Origin: JBIKWN01 sp044376365
GTDB lineage: Bacteria > Bdellovibrionota_C > UBA2361 > JBIKWN01
Assembly: GCA_044376365.1 (NCBI GenBank)
Contig: JBILLA010000169.1
Span: 1 to 5,699, forward strand
DNA: 5,699 nucleotides
Reading direction: 5' to 3'
The position numbers and the translations under genes were made by a program. Below, piece after piece: positions 5,040 through 5,699 of the stretch (position 1 is the stretch's first letter; every line of letters begins with the position of its first letter). Below the pieces are notes generated by a model, which was not told where the DNA came from, made no database searches, and worked only from the letters and a program-made list of their open reading frames with translations.

Positions 5040-5112
5040 CGTCCCCACAGGGATTCGAACCCTGGTTTACTCCGTGAAAGGGAGGTGTCCTAGGCCTCTA
5101 GACGATGGGGAC
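5040..5112 (-). tRNA. tRNA-Glu (anticodon UUC)
   Basis: The minus strand folds as a full 73-nt tRNA. The acceptor stem is GTCCCCA/TGGGGAC (7 bp). The D arm is GTCTAGAGGCCTAGGAC, and the anticodon loop CTTTCAC has TTC at positions 34-36. The variable loop is 4 nt, the T arm is CAGGG-TTCGAAT-CCCTG, and the discriminator is G. The sequence is strongly like bacterial tRNA-Glu. CCA is not encoded (the 3' flank reads CATTTTTTC) and must be added. The outermost anticodon-stem pair (27-43) is a C-U mismatch. The T-run right after the 3' end could cause partial termination. It reads GAA and GAG codons and also supplies Glu-tRNA for tetrapyrrole synthesis in many bacteria. Confidence 0.97.
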
Positions 5113-5122
5113 AGACAATGAA

Positions 5123-5151
5123 AGAGTAATGAAAATAGAGGGCTACGTCAA
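5123..5151 (-). promoter_or_regulatory. Sigma-70-type promoter of tRNA-Glu
   Basis: On the minus strand TTGACG (5151-5146, 5/6 to consensus) and TACTCT (5128-5123, 3/6) are separated by exactly 17 bp. The -10 box ends 10 nt before the first base of the tRNA, leaving a leader of only a few nucleotides, as is usual for tRNA genes. It may also supply transcripts for the membrane protein, hydrolase and polyprenyl synthase downstream, since I see no other promoter for them. Confidence 0.65.
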
Positions 5152-5207
5152 ATTTTCATGAAAGAATTATCGAGCGGTCTGTATCTTTCAGGTAAACTGA
5201 CGCTGTT

Positions 5208-5699
5208 GTGCAAGCCTATCACCTCCAAGAAATAGCTGAAATTCTTTATACCTGTGGATTGAAAGTAGTTGGTATTACTGATGCCTCTGAGCTTGAGCAG
5301 GATCGTCATGCGCTGGCTCAATGGCAAGCACAGGGCTTTGCTGCTGGCATGGAATACATGAAGCGTGACCCTGCGCTTCTTGCAGATCCGCGTACACTCT
5401 TGCCGCAAGCACAAACTGTTATCTCTCTTGCACTTGATTACGGTGCCGAGCCTGCACCACCGCCGCGACCTGGATATGGAACAGTTGCTCGCTATGCGTG
5501 GGGACGTGACTATCACCTCGTCTTTAAGGAAGCACTCGCATTGCTTGGTGAGAAACTTGCACAGTTTGGTACGGTACGTTTCTTTGCTGATGCAGTGCCA
5601 CTTTTGGAACGCGCACTGGCGGCTCGTACGACTGGAGCCTTTATTGGTAAAAATACCCTCGCGATAGTACCGAAAGTAGGGTCCTTCTTTTTTCTTGCA
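5208..5699 (+). CDS. queG: Epoxyqueuosine reductase, N-terminal part (cut by window)
   Basis: This open frame of 164 codons runs off the window. QueG is the cytoplasmic cobalamin- and Fe4S4-dependent enzyme that reduces epoxyqueuosine to queuosine at position 34 of GUN-anticodon tRNAs. Matching features are 'LKVVGIT' (18-24), 'ALAQWQAQGFAAGMEYMKRD' (35-54), 'DPRTLLPQAQTVISLALDY' (60-78), 'ARYAWGRDYH' (94-103), 'FADAVPLLERALAARTTGAFIGKNTL' (126-151, with the conserved Asp128) and 'VGSFFFLA' at the edge. The two ferredoxin-like cysteine clusters expected near residues 180-250 lie outside. The start is GTG at 5208: an in-frame TAA sits at 5193-5195 and the next ATG would remove the whole first strand-helix unit. 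The ribosome site is weak (AGG, 15 nt away). It is divergent from tRNA-Glu. No clear promoter is seen in 5152-5207. Confidence 0.9.
   Translation, partial: MQAYHLQEIAEILYTCGLKVVGITDASELEQDRHALAQWQAQGFAAGMEYMKRDPALLADPRTLLPQAQTVISLALDYGAEPAPPPRPGYGTVARYAWGRDYHLVFKEALALLGEKLAQFGTVRFFADAVPLLERALAARTTGAFIGKNTLAIVPKVGSFFFLA

Noticed and set aside
5113..5118. AGACAA near the tRNA start matching one arm of the 2925-2941 dyad
   Set aside because: It is a single 6-mer with no partner arm at the right spacing, and is expected by chance in a window of this size.
5148..5667. A 122-codon minus frame and a 100-codon + frame
   Set aside because: Both overlap the queG coding region in other frames. The queG frame has multiple family motifs and runs off the window, which is why the shadows look longer than expected.
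5040..5699. Functional link between tRNA-Glu and queG
   Set aside because: QueG acts on tRNAs with GUN anticodons (Asp, Asn, His, Tyr). A UUC anticodon is not a substrate, so adjacency is probably incidental.

Overview
The window looks like ordinary chromosomal DNA of a flagellated Gram-negative bacterium with moderate GC content. A flagellin end, a soluble transhydrogenase, a YdcH-like DUF465 protein, a long-chain polyprenyl synthase and a QueG-type epoxyqueuosine reductase fit a proteobacterium in the broad sense. The 94-residue protein with the 'FSF..IC..LGL.P...R' pattern recalls small proteins common in deltaproteobacterial-type genomes. That lineage guess is tentative. I see no transposase, integrase, phage, CRISPR or defence gene.

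Layout. Positions 1-198 hold the 3' end of a flagellin gene (+). A 356-bp gene-free stretch follows, with a strong hairpin just after flagellin and a canonical intrinsic terminator at 406-469. Positions 555-1985 encode SthA, the soluble NAD(P) transhydrogenase (+). A long hairpin at 2055-2105 separates sthA from a convergent DUF465 gene (2143-2370, -). The DUF465 gene has a structured upstream leader in which the Shine-Dalgarno sequence lies inside an inverted repeat. A 94-residue putative DNA-binding protein (2623-2907, -) is divergent from an unrecognised 59-residue basic protein (2968-3147, +). The 60 bp between them carry a dyad. A tightly overlapped minus-strand cluster reads from high to low coordinates: tRNA-Glu(UUC) at 5040-5112 with its own promoter, a 56-residue membrane protein, a TTG-started alpha/beta hydrolase, and a polyprenyl diphosphate synthase. 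The start of queG (5208 to the window edge, +) is divergent from the tRNA.

How they fit together. SthA balances NADH and NADPH. The polyprenyl synthase makes the isoprenoid tail of quinones or of the undecaprenyl type. The hydrolase and membrane protein are translationally overlapped with it, which suggests a shared membrane or lipid-related role that the sequence does not define. QueG acts in queuosine modification of tRNAs with GUN anticodons. The neighbouring tRNA-Glu(UUC) is not one of its substrates, so their adjacency is probably incidental.

The parts most worth a second look are the DUF465 leader, the divergent small-gene pair with its dyad, and the apparent co-transcription of a tRNA with the hydrolase-prenyltransferase cluster. 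I found no clear evidence of a wholly new system.
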